From positions 1 through 33,401 of the forward strand of contig JAACCY010000027.1 of NCBI GenBank assembly GCA_009937185.1: a stretch of 33,401 nt of DNA, written 5' to 3'. How positions within the stretch are numbered: the first letter of the stretch is position 1; every line of letters begins with the position of its first letter. A program made the position numbers and the translations under genes. The notes below the pieces were generated by a model, which saw only the letters and a list, made by a program, of their open reading frames with translations, was not told the origin of the DNA and did no database searches. The DNA is from Planctomycetia bacterium (GTDB taxonomy: Bacteria; Planctomycetota; UBA8108; UBA1146). Below, piece by piece: positions 1-8,896 of this stretch.

Positions 1-1
1 C

Positions 2-2263
2 CCGGATGCCCTCGGCGCCAACAATCCGACACTTCAGTGCATGACCGCATACGGACCCAGTGCAACTCTCGCAGTTGAGATTTTCACTCCCGACGGACAA
101 ACTGACGGACACTCATACTTCATGGGTGCTTCTGACACTGCTGTCGAAAATGGAGTCAGTTACATTGTTTCATTGGCTTGCGGCCTGAACAGCCCCAGCC
201 CTCTCTCCGGAATTGGTTTTCCCAACAACCGTTACATCATGGACGTCGGCTACTCCGTCGCAGTTGCAGGAACCTGTGGCAGTGCTGGTGGGGTTTCCAA
301 CCTTCAGTGTAACCAAACTGTCGGAGAACAGACCTGGAACCTGACATGGGACGACGCCGGTGGTGCCACCTCATGGATCGTTGAAGTCGACGGCAATGTG
401 GAGGCCATCCTTCCGAGCACCGACTTGGCGTTCACGACTGGACCCCAGTTCGAGTACCAAGATGTTGACGTTTTGATCAGCTCCTGGACTGGACCTGGTG
501 GAACCGGAACATTGATCAACTCTGCGGGTTGTACTCTTCAAACCGCCCCAGCCAACAACTGGCCAGAGGGTGCAAGCATCACTGCTTCAGGTACTTTCCA
601 GCAGGAGATTGCCACACCGTACACAACGACTATTGGTCAGCCGCTCGATATCGCTGTTTGTGACCCGGGAACTGGTGTCGTCCAGATCAACAACGACATC
701 TTCTTGCGCTACACCGCTACCAACGACGGCGATGTTTTAGTCAGTACCTGTAACCCAAATACGGCCATCAACGGTGATGACACCATGCTTGCCGTCTACA
801 CATATGACGCCGCTCTTCTCGATGATCCGAATCTCGCGATCGCCTGTAATGACGATGTCAATGTAGGTGCAAACCCGACTAATAACCCCGCCTGTAACGT
901 TTTCCTCGCTGAGGCGATCTTTGCAGCGACAACAGGAACCGAGTACCTCATTCGTCTCGGTACCTTCAACGCAGCAGGTACAGGAGCACTCGAGTACACG
1001 ATTAATGATTGTGTCCCTGCGACCAACATCTCAGGAGCTTCAGAGTGCACCACGGGAGACGTGACCTTGAACTGGACACCGAACCCGAACGCTGCGTCTC
1101 AGGAAATCCTGCGTGACGGCGTTTCTCTCGCAGTAATAGGCGCAACAGAAACCAGTTACATCGATTTGGGTGTGGCTGATGGCAACTACCTTTACGAGGT
1201 AGTGACCGATTGTGGTGGCGGCCCCAACCCCATTGGCGTCGCAATCTCTGTGCTGACCTACGCGGGTCAGACTGACCTTATCTTCGCGGTTGAGGGACTT
1301 CTGAACGCTGGAGACCCCGGACTGGTAGACAGTGGAGCACTTCTTGAAACCGCTCTTGCGGGTGCCGGAAGAACCGTCGGCTTGATCCGAGGTAGCTGGC
1401 TTGATTACCCCTGTGCCAGTGACGCAGGAGTTTCCAACGTCTGGATTCTGGCAGGAACCGTACCTAACGATTACCGCATCTCTGTCGCTGAGGGTGACGA
1501 ACTCGCAATACTTGGAGAAGCCGGTAAGGGCGTTTACTTCGAAGGTGGAGATCACTTCGGATTCATTCACGCAGCCAGCCTGTTTGACTCTCGTGATGGC
1601 GTGGACGATGGTACATACGATACTGGTGACGGAGATGACACCTTCACCGCCATGGACGGAGCAGATTCCGGACAGGGTCTCGATATGAGTGCCAATGCTG
1701 ATGTGCCTTACACTCAGGATCAGGCTGACAACGACTGGACAGACCAGTTGACGGTGGCCAATGCTGATACAGGACTGTCTGGCGCTGGTTCACTCTGGCT
1801 CTCTGACGATGCCTTGGTCGATGCCGCGGGTGCTCCGATTCCTCCGTACATTACTGCTATTGCCGGTACTGCAAACGTGGGTGGAAACACCGTCGTTCAG
1901 TCCTGGGAAATCGGTGGATACGGTGGCGATCAAACGGCTCTCGCTCTTGCATACGCAGAGTTCATCGAGGGTGGTGGATCAACCGGACCAATCTTTAAGC
2001 GTGGAGATGCAAACCAAGATGGTGGATTCAATATTGCTGACGAGGTCTTCCTATTGGCAGCCCTCTTCTCGGGTGGAACTCCCTGTGAATGCGACGACAG
2101 TTGTGACCAAAATGACGACGGTGGAGTAAATATTGCCGACGCGATCTATGGTCTTGCTGCGCTCTTCTCGGGTGGCCCCGCTCCTTCAGACCCTGGACCG
2201 AGTGTCTGCGGCGAGGATCCCACGGCTGACTCACTCACTTGTGACACCTACAACGGCTGTTAA
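2..2263 (+). CDS. Large secreted multidomain protein with C-terminal dockerin-like doublet (5' end outside window)
   Basis: The reading frame is open from base 2 with no stop, so the start lies upstream and only about 753 residues are visible. A Met codon at 41 is internal. Counting from base 2, the parts in order are: beta-rich N-terminal sequence; a PPC-like beta-sandwich (~200-340) with the cysteine-rich pattern also seen in the other large proteins here; a short FN3-like segment (~345-415) containing a 'LRDGVSL' strand; an unrecognised ~235-residue module (~420-655) shared with the next gene; and two dockerin/EF-hand-like loops (~668-725; DNA ~2000-2176) of the form D-x-N-x-D-G-G-x-N-I-A-D followed by a hydrophobic helix and LFSGG. 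A tail with three cysteines ends in YNGC. Export is inferred from family and composition because the signal peptide is out of view. No catalytic motif was recognised. A strong terminator follows the stop. Confidence 0.85.
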   Translation, partial: PDALGANNPTLQCMTAYGPSATLAVEIFTPDGQTDGHSYFMGASDTAVENGVSYIVSLACGLNSPSPLSGIGFPNNRYIMDVGYSVAVAGTCGSAGGVSNLQCNQTVGEQTWNLTWDDAGGATSWIVEVDGNVEAILPSTDLAFTTGPQFEYQDVDVLISSWTGPGGTGTLINSAGCTLQTAPANNWPEGASITASGTFQQEIATPYTTTIGQPLDIAVCDPGTGVVQINNDIFLRYTATNDGDVLVSTCNPNTAINGDDTMLAVYTYDAALLDDPNLAIACNDDVNVGANPTNNPACNVFLAEAIFAATTGTEYLIRLGTFNAAGTGALEYTINDCVPATNISGASECTTGDVTLNWTPNPNAASQEILRDGVSLAVIGATETSYIDLGVADGNYLYEVVTDCGGGPNPIGVAISVLTYAGQTDLIFAVEGLLNAGDPGLVDSGALLETALAGAGRTVGLIRGSWLDYPCASDAGVSNVWILAGTVPNDYRISVAEGDELAILGEAGKGVYFEGGDHFGFIHAASLFDSRDGVDDGTYDTGDGDDTFTAMDGADSGQGLDMSANADVPYTQDQADNDWTDQLTVANADTGLSGAGSLWLSDDALVDAAGAPIPPYITAIAGTANVGGNTVVQSWEIGGYGGDQTALALAYAEFIEGGGSTGPIFKRGDANQDGGFNIADEVFLLAALFSGGTPCECDDSCDQNDDGGVNIADAIYGLAALFSGGPAPSDPGPSVCGEDPTADSLTCDTYNGC

Positions 2264-2301
2264 CAAGCAAGATAAGATAGGCTGTAAAGTCTTTCTTTAC
2301 T

Positions 2302-2339
2302 GGGGTGGTGAGAGCATTGCTCTCACCACCCCTTTTTTT
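2302..2339 (+). terminator. Intrinsic terminator after the first secreted protein gene
   Basis: A perfect 14-bp stem (GGGGTGGTGAGAGC against GCTCTCACCACCCC) with a 3-base loop at 2302-2332 is followed by seven T at 2333-2339. It starts 38 bases after the stop codon at 2263. This is a textbook Rho-independent terminator and shows the two tandem paralogues are separate transcription units. Confidence 0.95.
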
Positions 2340-2612
2340 GTGTCCAATAGAAGAGAAACAGTTCATAGGCTGTATTGCGGCCCAGCCCTTAGACCTTTAC
2401 CATTGATACTGGCTTTGTTCTTACACCAAACCCTATTCTTGTCCACTGAGGAGGTGTTCCTCGGTTCTCAATCAGGGTGTGGTGACCGGATCAATACCAC
2501 GGGTTTCGAAGTTCAATCACGTAATCCGGGTTGTTCATATTTTAGGATATTTCTCAGACACACTAAATAGTGTCAGGTGACTCTTGGAGTCGCTTTTTTC
2601 TTGGAGGTTAGA
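2340..2612 (+). other. Intergenic leader region before the second secreted protein gene
   Basis: The gap between the terminator and the next start codon has no convincing gene; the open frames across it lack a family signature or ribosome site. It presumably holds the promoter of the following gene, but no clear -35/-10 pair could be picked by eye. Its last 50 bases contain two adjacent small hairpins, around 2565-2576 and at 2577-2593. The second is followed by six T (2594-2599) and ends just before the Shine-Dalgarno sequence. Confidence 0.6.
2577..2599 (+). promoter_or_regulatory. Terminator-like hairpin in the leader, candidate attenuator
   Basis: GTGACTC (2577-2583) pairs with GAGTCGC (2587-2593, one G-T wobble) around a TTG loop and is followed by TTTTTT (2594-2599). 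The GGAGG ribosome site starts at 2603 and the ATG at 2613. A small hairpin (ACACTA/TAGTGT) lies directly upstream. The position fits a transcription attenuator or a 5'-UTR stabilising structure. No ligand-binding aptamer was recognised. Confidence 0.35.
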
Positions 2613-5600
2613 ATGCTGATGAGATGGATACTCACAGGACTGATTCTGGTGCTCATTAACTTTTCCGGAACTGCCGATGCTCAGGTAACGATCAATGAGA
2701 TTCGTACTGATCAATCTGGCTCGGATACCGATGAGTATTTCGAATTAGCAGGTCCCCCTGCAACCAGCCTTGCTGCATTGACGTACATCGTCATTGGCGA
2801 TGGTTCCACCGCCAGCGGAACTATTGAAGCCGTGGTCAGTCTTGCCGCAGGGAACATCTCCTTTTCGGGTCTGTACGTAGTTGCAGAAGATACCTTTACT
2901 CTGGGCGTCGCAGATATGACTGCAAACCTCGGATTCGAAAATAGTGACAACGTGACTCATCTTTTGGTAGAAGGCTTCTCTGGCGCACTTGCCGATGACC
3001 TCGACACCGACGATGACGGAGTTCTGGATGCCACTCCATGGACTAACATTGTCGACTGCATCTCCCTCCTCGAATTTCCGATCGACCCTCTGACAGGACA
3101 GCCCACTGAAGGAGAGCTCGTATATTGTTCAAATACTGTGGGTCCAGATGGAACCTTTGTTCCCGGACACTCAGGACGTTGCCCCGATGGAACGGGTGAT
3201 TGGGAGATTCTCGACTTTGGTGATCTGGCCTCAGATACCCCCGGAAACCCCAACACCTGTCCGGAAATTTGTGATAACTCCGTAGATGACGATGGAGACG
3301 GATTCATCGACTGCCTAGACGACGAATGCTCAGGAGATCCTGCATGTGCCCCCGCACCGCTCAATGACGACTGTGCCAGTGCCACCAATATCGGAGAAGG
3401 TTCCTTCCTTGTATCCACATTTGGTTCCACGACAGATGGCCCTACCAATTGTGGCGGCAGTACTCTGAATGATGTTTGGTATCTCTATACGGCAACGTGC
3501 AGTGGACTCGTGACCTTGACCACTTGCGGAACGTCAACTTTTAATCCGCAAATGGCGATCTATTCGGGCTCCTCAACTTGTCCTCCAGATTTCGCAAACG
3601 TATTGGCTTGTGATTCCGGAAGCTGTGCAGGATCCGGAGACCCAGAGATTCTCTTCGATGCAATTTCTGGTGAAACATACTTAGTTCAAATCGGTGGATT
3701 CAATGGTGAAAGAGGTGAACTCACCTTAACCGTCAGTTGCCCACCCGACGATTGCCACCAAGCACCCAATCCAAATTTGGAATTTCAGGGATACATTGGA
3801 GTCTCTGGTTCGAGTGCACCCGCAGCTCCGATTGCATATGTCGGAGACCCAGCAACAAACTTCACCTTTGATTCAATAAACATCGCTGGTGCAGGAACTA
3901 TTGAAGATCTTGATGTTGGTGTAAATATCACTCACGGGTTCATTGGAAATCTTGATATCGATTTCGTATCGCCCGCCAATACTCAGATCAGACTTTACCA
4001 AAATGAAAACAACTCTGACGATAACATGTCCTTGATCTTCGATGACGAGGGAGCAACATACGGGAGCGATACCACTTTCAGTGGCATCCGTATGCAACCT
4101 TATGCCTTGTCTCAAGGATCCGGATCATTGGCTGACTTCGACGGCGAGCCCGCTGCTGGTAACTGGACGATTCTTGTAGCAGACGGATTTGCAAGTACTG
4201 CAGGAGGCACCCTCGATGACTGGTCCCTCTTCATTTCCCAGCCAGAAACCATCACCGGTACCCAAGACTTCGTGATCAACATCGATCCCAACTCCCTTGA
4301 AGGAGTCGACGATCTGGATGTGGACATGAATCTTTCCCACCCGGACCTGACTCAGGTCGAAATCGATCTCCTGTCTCCCGGAGGAACCAGTATCCGACTT
4401 CATGACAATGGAGCAGGTACAGATCTAATCGGACGCTTTGACGACGCTACGGGTCTCAACGACGGTTACGGTTCATTGATCCCATCTGGCCCGGGAACAC
4501 TGGCAGACTTCGATGGCGAAATCATCGGCGGCGACTGGACCCTGACAATTGCAGCGGGAACCTCGACCGGTACATTCTCTAACTGGGCGCTACAGGTATG
4601 CCCTGCAAACTGCCCTGCTCCCAGTGACCTTGTCATTGAGAGTGACTGCGCAGGAGATGCCGTGAACTTGTCGTGGATCAACAACACGGCCTACTCAAAT
4701 ATTTCGATTGAACGCGATGGAGCCATCGTCGCCACTCTTGCCGGCGCAGACACAACGTACTCTGACGTCTCACCTCCTGAAGGATTCCACGAATACGTAG
4801 TGAGAGGTTCTTGCACATCAGGTGCAGGAATCGCTTCAGGATTCGTCGATCACTTCTCGTATAATGGTGAAGATACATTGGTCTTTGCTCTCGAAGGGCT
4901 CTTGGACGACGGCGATACTGGATCGAATGATTCAGGTGCTGCTATTCAACAAAGCCTGATCGCCTCTGGCGTCAATTCGAAGCTGATCAGGAAACAGATT
5001 GACGAATTTGCATGCCTCGACCCCGCTCAGATTTCTCAGGTATGGGTTCTTTGTGGAACTTTCCCCACGAACTTCCGTCTCAATAGCGCTGAAGCGGACC
5101 TATTGGCATCGCTTGCAGAAGCAGGAGCTTCGGTCTACTTCGAGAGTTCTGATCATTGGAGCTTCAACCACCCGATTTCGACGTTCGATGATCGAGATGG
5201 TGTTGCAGAACCTTACGAGCAAGACGACAACGACTCTCTCGTCGGCTTAGATGGTGCAGATAGTGGTGTCGGACTGGATATGTCTGCAAACCAGAACGTG
5301 CCTTACTCGCAAGATAATCAATCCACGACCGGAAACCCCAATGACTTCACGAACATCCTCATTCCAGCCACAGCAGAACTCGCAGGAGGAACCGCAGGTT
5401 TGGCATGGAGATTCGACGACGCCATCGGTGTCACTTTTGGAGTCACGACCGCCTACATTCCGGGAACCGGTGGAAGAGTGATCTGCTCCTCATTCGAATT
5501 GGGGGGATACGGTGGAAACCTCGATAGCGTCGTTTCCGCTTACCATGACTTCCTTGGAGATAGTGTCGTCACTCCTGGAACTGGATTCCAGAGAGGTGAC

Positions 5601-5855
5601 TGCAACTCTGATGGTGGATTCAACATTGCGGACGCCATCTTCCTTCTCGGAAATCTGTTCTCTGGTGGCCCAGAAGGCACCTGTACTGACGCTTGCGATG
5701 CGAACGACGACGGCAGTGTCAACATTGCAGATGCCATCGCTGCCCTAGGAAGCCTGTTCAGTGGAGCGGGACCACTTCCTGACCCGTTTGGCGATTGTGG
5801 AGAAGACCCCACTTCAGACAGCATCGAATGCGCTGAGTACAACAGCTGCCCCTGA
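2613..5855 (+). CDS. Large secreted protein: LTD-like, PPC-like, two P-type domains, shared unknown module, dockerin-like doublet
   Basis: 1080 residues. The start at 2613 was chosen because GGAGG (2603-2607) lies 5 bases upstream and the frame then opens with a signal peptide (MLMRWILTGLILVLINFSG, cleavage near TADAQ). In order: a lamin-tail-like region (~24-215, beginning 'VTINEI' and containing 'DEYFELAGP'); a Cys/Asp-rich calcium-type repeat (~218-245, DDDGDGFIDC); a PPC-like sandwich (~249-380); two proprotein-convertase P-type beta domains (~418-540 and ~546-662, both with 'LADFDGE' and 'GxWTL/I'); an FN3-like segment; the ~235-residue module shared with the upstream gene (~750-985); the dockerin-like doublet (~994-1052; DNA ~5592-5768); and a three-Cys tail ending YNSCP. 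No protease or glycosidase active site is evident, so it looks structural or adhesive. It probably arose by duplication of, or from a common ancestor with, the gene upstream. Confidence 0.9.
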   Translation: MLMRWILTGLILVLINFSGTADAQVTINEIRTDQSGSDTDEYFELAGPPATSLAALTYIVIGDGSTASGTIEAVVSLAAGNISFSGLYVVAEDTFTLGVADMTANLGFENSDNVTHLLVEGFSGALADDLDTDDDGVLDATPWTNIVDCISLLEFPIDPLTGQPTEGELVYCSNTVGPDGTFVPGHSGRCPDGTGDWEILDFGDLASDTPGNPNTCPEICDNSVDDDGDGFIDCLDDECSGDPACAPAPLNDDCASATNIGEGSFLVSTFGSTTDGPTNCGGSTLNDVWYLYTATCSGLVTLTTCGTSTFNPQMAIYSGSSTCPPDFANVLACDSGSCAGSGDPEILFDAISGETYLVQIGGFNGERGELTLTVSCPPDDCHQAPNPNLEFQGYIGVSGSSAPAAPIAYVGDPATNFTFDSINIAGAGTIEDLDVGVNITHGFIGNLDIDFVSPANTQIRLYQNENNSDDNMSLIFDDEGATYGSDTTFSGIRMQPYALSQGSGSLADFDGEPAAGNWTILVADGFASTAGGTLDDWSLFISQPETITGTQDFVINIDPNSLEGVDDLDVDMNLSHPDLTQVEIDLLSPGGTSIRLHDNGAGTDLIGRFDDATGLNDGYGSLIPSGPGTLADFDGEIIGGDWTLTIAAGTSTGTFSNWALQVCPANCPAPSDLVIESDCAGDAVNLSWINNTAYSNISIERDGAIVATLAGADTTYSDVSPPEGFHEYVVRGSCTSGAGIASGFVDHFSYNGEDTLVFALEGLLDDGDTGSNDSGAAIQQSLIASGVNSKLIRKQIDEFACLDPAQISQVWVLCGTFPTNFRLNSAEADLLASLAEAGASVYFESSDHWSFNHPISTFDDRDGVAEPYEQDDNDSLVGLDGADSGVGLDMSANQNVPYSQDNQSTTGNPNDFTNILIPATAELAGGTAGLAWRFDDAIGVTFGVTTAYIPGTGGRVICSSFELGGYGGNLDSVVSAYHDFLGDSVVTPGTGFQRGDCNSDGGFNIADAIFLLGNLFSGGPEGTCTDACDANDDGSVNIADAIAALGSLFSGAGPLPDPFGDCGEDPTSDSIECAEYNSCP

Positions 5856-5875
5856 GCTCGATCGCTGACTTATTG

Positions 5876-5915
5876 AAAAGAGACCGGAGAGAAATCTCTC
5901 CGGTCTCTTTTTTTT
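5876..5915 (+). terminator. Intrinsic terminator
   Basis: GAGACCGGAGAG (5880-5891) pairs perfectly with CTCTCCGGTCTC (5896-5907) around an AAAT loop, followed by eight T (5908-5915) and preceded by AAAA. It lies 20 bases after the stop codon at 5855. Confidence 0.95.
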
Positions 5916-6078
5916 GTTCCATCCACTACTACCAGACACGCCTGTAATGGCCCCTCACTCGCTCAATCGATGCCCTATCAAGCCCAAAATTCCCCTCGTC
6001 CTGTGAAAGGAGGAACTCCACCCCTCATAGAGTTTTTTCGTTATCATGCGATTTCCGTGTCACGTAAGTGGAGGATCG

Positions 6079-7685
6079 ATGCAGCCGGAACCCCATAAAT
6101 CGAATGAGCCACCCCAAGGTGCCACCGATGAGGTTCGACGTGCTGGTCCCATCGGAAAAGTACTGCTTCTATCAAGGCTCTTGGGACTGTTTCGAGATAT
6201 GGCACTCACTGCGATGCTCGGTTCAACAGCGACTGCGGAAGCGCTGAGAGCTGCTTTGAGAATTCCTGTCATGCTCAGAGACATGATTTCAGAGGGAACC
6301 CTGTCAGCTTCCTTTTCTCCCGCTTATAGAGAACAGCAACAATCTCAAAATCCGGAAGCGGCTTTGTTGTTTTCCCGTGCAGCCCTGAGTAGCTTGCTCC
6401 TCTTGCTTGGTATCACCCTCACTCTCCTTGCGTGGAATGCCGAAGCAGTGATGACCTTGATTTTCCCGGGACTGGTACTGCACGAAGAAGCCGTAGATAA
6501 TTTCAGAAGGCTGCTGCCCTATTTGGCACTTGTACCGTTGATGGCGTTCTCAAGGGCACTCTTCATTGCCACAGGAAGGACGCTTCCGCTCTCTTCCCTC
6601 AAGCCCTTCAGAATGCCGCCCTAATCCTCGCCGGACTATTTTTGATATGGACACAAGCAGGGGAACCCGAACGCGCTCAGGGGTGGACTATGGCATTCCT
6701 AGCTGGGGCTGGCGTCAGTTTGCTTTGGCTTATCATTCAGCTCCTAAAAGTATCCCGGTTCCCATGGCCCACCTTCAACTGGAAGGTTCCGGGGCAACGT
6801 CGCTTTCTCCTCGATTTCGGGACTCTACTCGTGAGTCAAATCTTGCTCCAAGCATATTCTCTGCTCGCATTCCACCTGGCCTCCGAACTGCCTACGGGAA
6901 GCATTACTTGGCTCGAGACTGCCTTCAGATTCCATTTCTTCCCGGTCGCTCTCGTCGGTGTCAGTCTCGGCATCGTAGCAGGAGACGAATCAGCAGATCT
7001 AGCCAGCCGTGGAGAGCACCAACGTCTTGCCCAAATGTTGACACGGAATCAACGCCTGGCGGCTTTTCTAGGTTTCCTTGCAGGCGCCGGACTTCTCGCT
7101 ACATCCAACTCCATCATCGACACCCTATTTGTTCGGGGTGAGTTCAGTCCCGAAGACGGCCTTAACACTGCAAACATTCTTTGGTGGTACTGCTTCGCTG
7201 TACCTTTTGCTTGCATGAATATTGGCCTTCAAAGAACGGCCATAGCCATTGGGCTAAGGAAAAAGGTCATGCTGATTTCATTGGTCGGTCTTGGACTACA
7301 GCTAGGAATACTCTTTAGTCAGATTCTTCCCATGGATACAGGAACGATCGCTCTCGCTTATGTGGCTTCAACAATACTCAGTTGGATCTTCCTGAAGTGG
7401 ACCCTGCACAAGAATTTGGAATTGCCCCGACCTCGAATAGTTGCCGGTTTGAAACTATTGATTCTCGGTATTATGGTCCAGCAAGCCGCTTCTTATTCCA
7501 TCCATTATCTCGACGAGTACTTACCGCAGTTCCTAGGGAGAGACCTTTCCATACTGGGATTCTCTATCGTGACAGGAATTTTTCTCGCTTTGGTTGTGGG
7601 GCAACGACTTCGAATGAAAGAAGCCCATGACATGTGGATTGTCATCAAATCCTGGACGGTAAAACGATCCGATCAAGCCCGCTGA
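6079..7685 (+). pseudogene. murJ: MurJ/MviN-family lipid II flippase, disrupted by a -1 frameshift
   Basis: Two consecutive frames together encode one ~535-residue multi-spanning membrane protein, close to the usual MurJ length. The first (6079-6624) begins at ATG 6079 with GGAGG 4 bases upstream and contains the N-terminal 'LLSRLLGLFRD' and the 'EGTLSASFSPAYRE' region typical of MurJ. The second is open to 7685 and continues the family, with many transmembrane segments, 'FRFHFFPVALVGVSLG' and 'NIGLQRTAIAIG'. Homology switches frame between about 6575 and 6590: frame 1 reads 'FIATGR', while the other frame then reads 'ALFPQALQNAALILAGLF', the expected continuation. That corresponds to one missing base. 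No slippery heptamer is visible, so this is either a recent mutation or an assembly error. MurJ is normally essential for peptidoglycan export, which makes an error or a second genomic copy likely. Confidence 0.8.
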
Positions 7686-7702
7686 TGTCTTTGAGATATA
7701 GG

Positions 7703-8896
7703 CTACTGGTTCGGCCATACGGGGAGTTCCGGAATTGAATCTGCAGGCAATGCCTTCTTCAGAATCAATTCCTCCTTACCCGGTAAATCTCTCAATATTC
7801 CTGCGATTCTTTTCCCAGCATGACCATCACCGTAAGCATGTGTCATCCCCACTAACTTATCCCTGAAGAGTGGGTCACAGACTTCTTCCAATCCTTGACG
7901 GATCTCTGACTTCTCAGCGGCAACATCGATGATACATCGACTTCGCTCTCTTCCCTGCTGACGGCGTCCGACATTCAAGCACGGTAAAGCAATAGCAGGA
8001 GCTTCCATGATGCCACTGGAGGAGTTGCCCACGATGGCCTTCGCCTCCAGAAGAAGCCCCCAGTAAATCGCGTGGGGAAGGTTGACTCGGATTTGTGCGT
8101 CGTCTCTTTTTTCACAATACTCTGAAGCTCGCTCTCGAATATCGCGACTGCCGGCATCCGCATTCGGAAAACAGAACACAACCGGATCTGTCACATTCTC
8201 CAGAGCTTCGAAAAAAGGATCTGTCTCTGTACGGACATCCGAATCTAATGTTGTAGGATGCCACGCCACGACCACTGGAGGGCGACTCGAGTCTAACTCC
8301 AGCATTGATCTGAGTTCTTCAGGGTCTGGAAGATTCCCACTCGCGAGATGGTCAATACTTGGCGCACCCACTCGGTGCACTCTCCAAGGCTCTTCGCCTG
8401 CCAACAGTAATCTCTTCTTGGCAGTTTCTGTAGGGACGAAATGGACATGTGACATCGCTGTTAAAGCTTGCCGAACTGCATGATCAATAGCTCCCTCTGA
8501 AACTTCTCCACCCTCGATATGAGCCATGGGAATTCCATGTGCCAAAGCTACCGACGCAGGAGCTAACATTTCATATCTGTCTGCTATCAGTAAAGGAATA
8601 TCAGGCGGATGATCCTGCAGAAGGTCAGAGAGCGACAGCGTTGCCAAGCCGATTGTTTTCGACATTCCCTGAGCCGTATCACTACTGAGAAGGCATTCGA
8701 TTTTATGAGAAACTTCAAATCCGTCGGCCAAAATCTCATCCACCGTGAATCCGAATTCTGGTGAAAGATGCGCTCCCATTACAACGAGTGAAAGATCGAA
8801 GGCAGGATCATCTCGCAGAAATTGAAGAGGAGAGGAAAGATGTCCCCAATCAGCACGACTGGTCGTCAGTGCCATCACTTTTTTGGGGAGAATCAC
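7703..8896 (-). CDS. neuC: UDP-N-acetylglucosamine 2-epimerase, hydrolysing type (NeuC/LegG-like)
   Basis: 397 residues, full family length. Members convert UDP-GlcNAc (or a bacillosamine derivative) to ManNAc-type sugars plus UDP, feeding sialic or legionaminic acid synthesis. Visible hallmarks are the N-terminal 'TTSRADWGHL', 'ADRYE' (~105-109), 'HIEGGEVSEGAIDHAVR' (~126-142), 'WHPTT' (~212) and 'VGNSSSGIMEAP' (~289-300). The chosen start is GTG at 8896: it overlaps the upstream stop in GTGA and has GAGG 8 bases before it. An ATG seven codons further in is possible but lacks a ribosome site. It is third in a tightly coupled operon (11678 to 7703). No sialate or legionaminate synthase or transferase lies nearby, so the final sugar cannot be named. 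It converges with the murJ frame with only 17 bases between the stops. Confidence 0.88.
   Translation of the reverse strand: MILPKKVMALTTSRADWGHLSSPLQFLRDDPAFDLSLVVMGAHLSPEFGFTVDEILADGFEVSHKIECLLSSDTAQGMSKTIGLATLSLSDLLQDHPPDIPLLIADRYEMLAPASVALAHGIPMAHIEGGEVSEGAIDHAVRQALTAMSHVHFVPTETAKKRLLLAGEEPWRVHRVGAPSIDHLASGNLPDPEELRSMLELDSSRPPVVVAWHPTTLDSDVRTETDPFFEALENVTDPVVFCFPNADAGSRDIRERASEYCEKRDDAQIRVNLPHAIYWGLLLEAKAIVGNSSSGIMEAPAIALPCLNVGRRQQGRERSRCIIDVAAEKSEIRQGLEEVCDPLFRDKLVGMTHAYGDGHAGKRIAGILRDLPGKEELILKKALPADSIPELPVWPNQ

Noticed and set aside
2133-2570. Open frame running from inside the first gene through its terminator
   Set aside because: It overlaps a well-supported gene, crosses a perfect terminator and shows no family signature or ribosome site.
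6570-6625. Programmed -1 frameshift in the murJ gene
   Set aside because: There is no slippery X-XXY-YYZ heptamer near the switch point and the family is not known to use frameshifting; mutation or assembly error is simpler.
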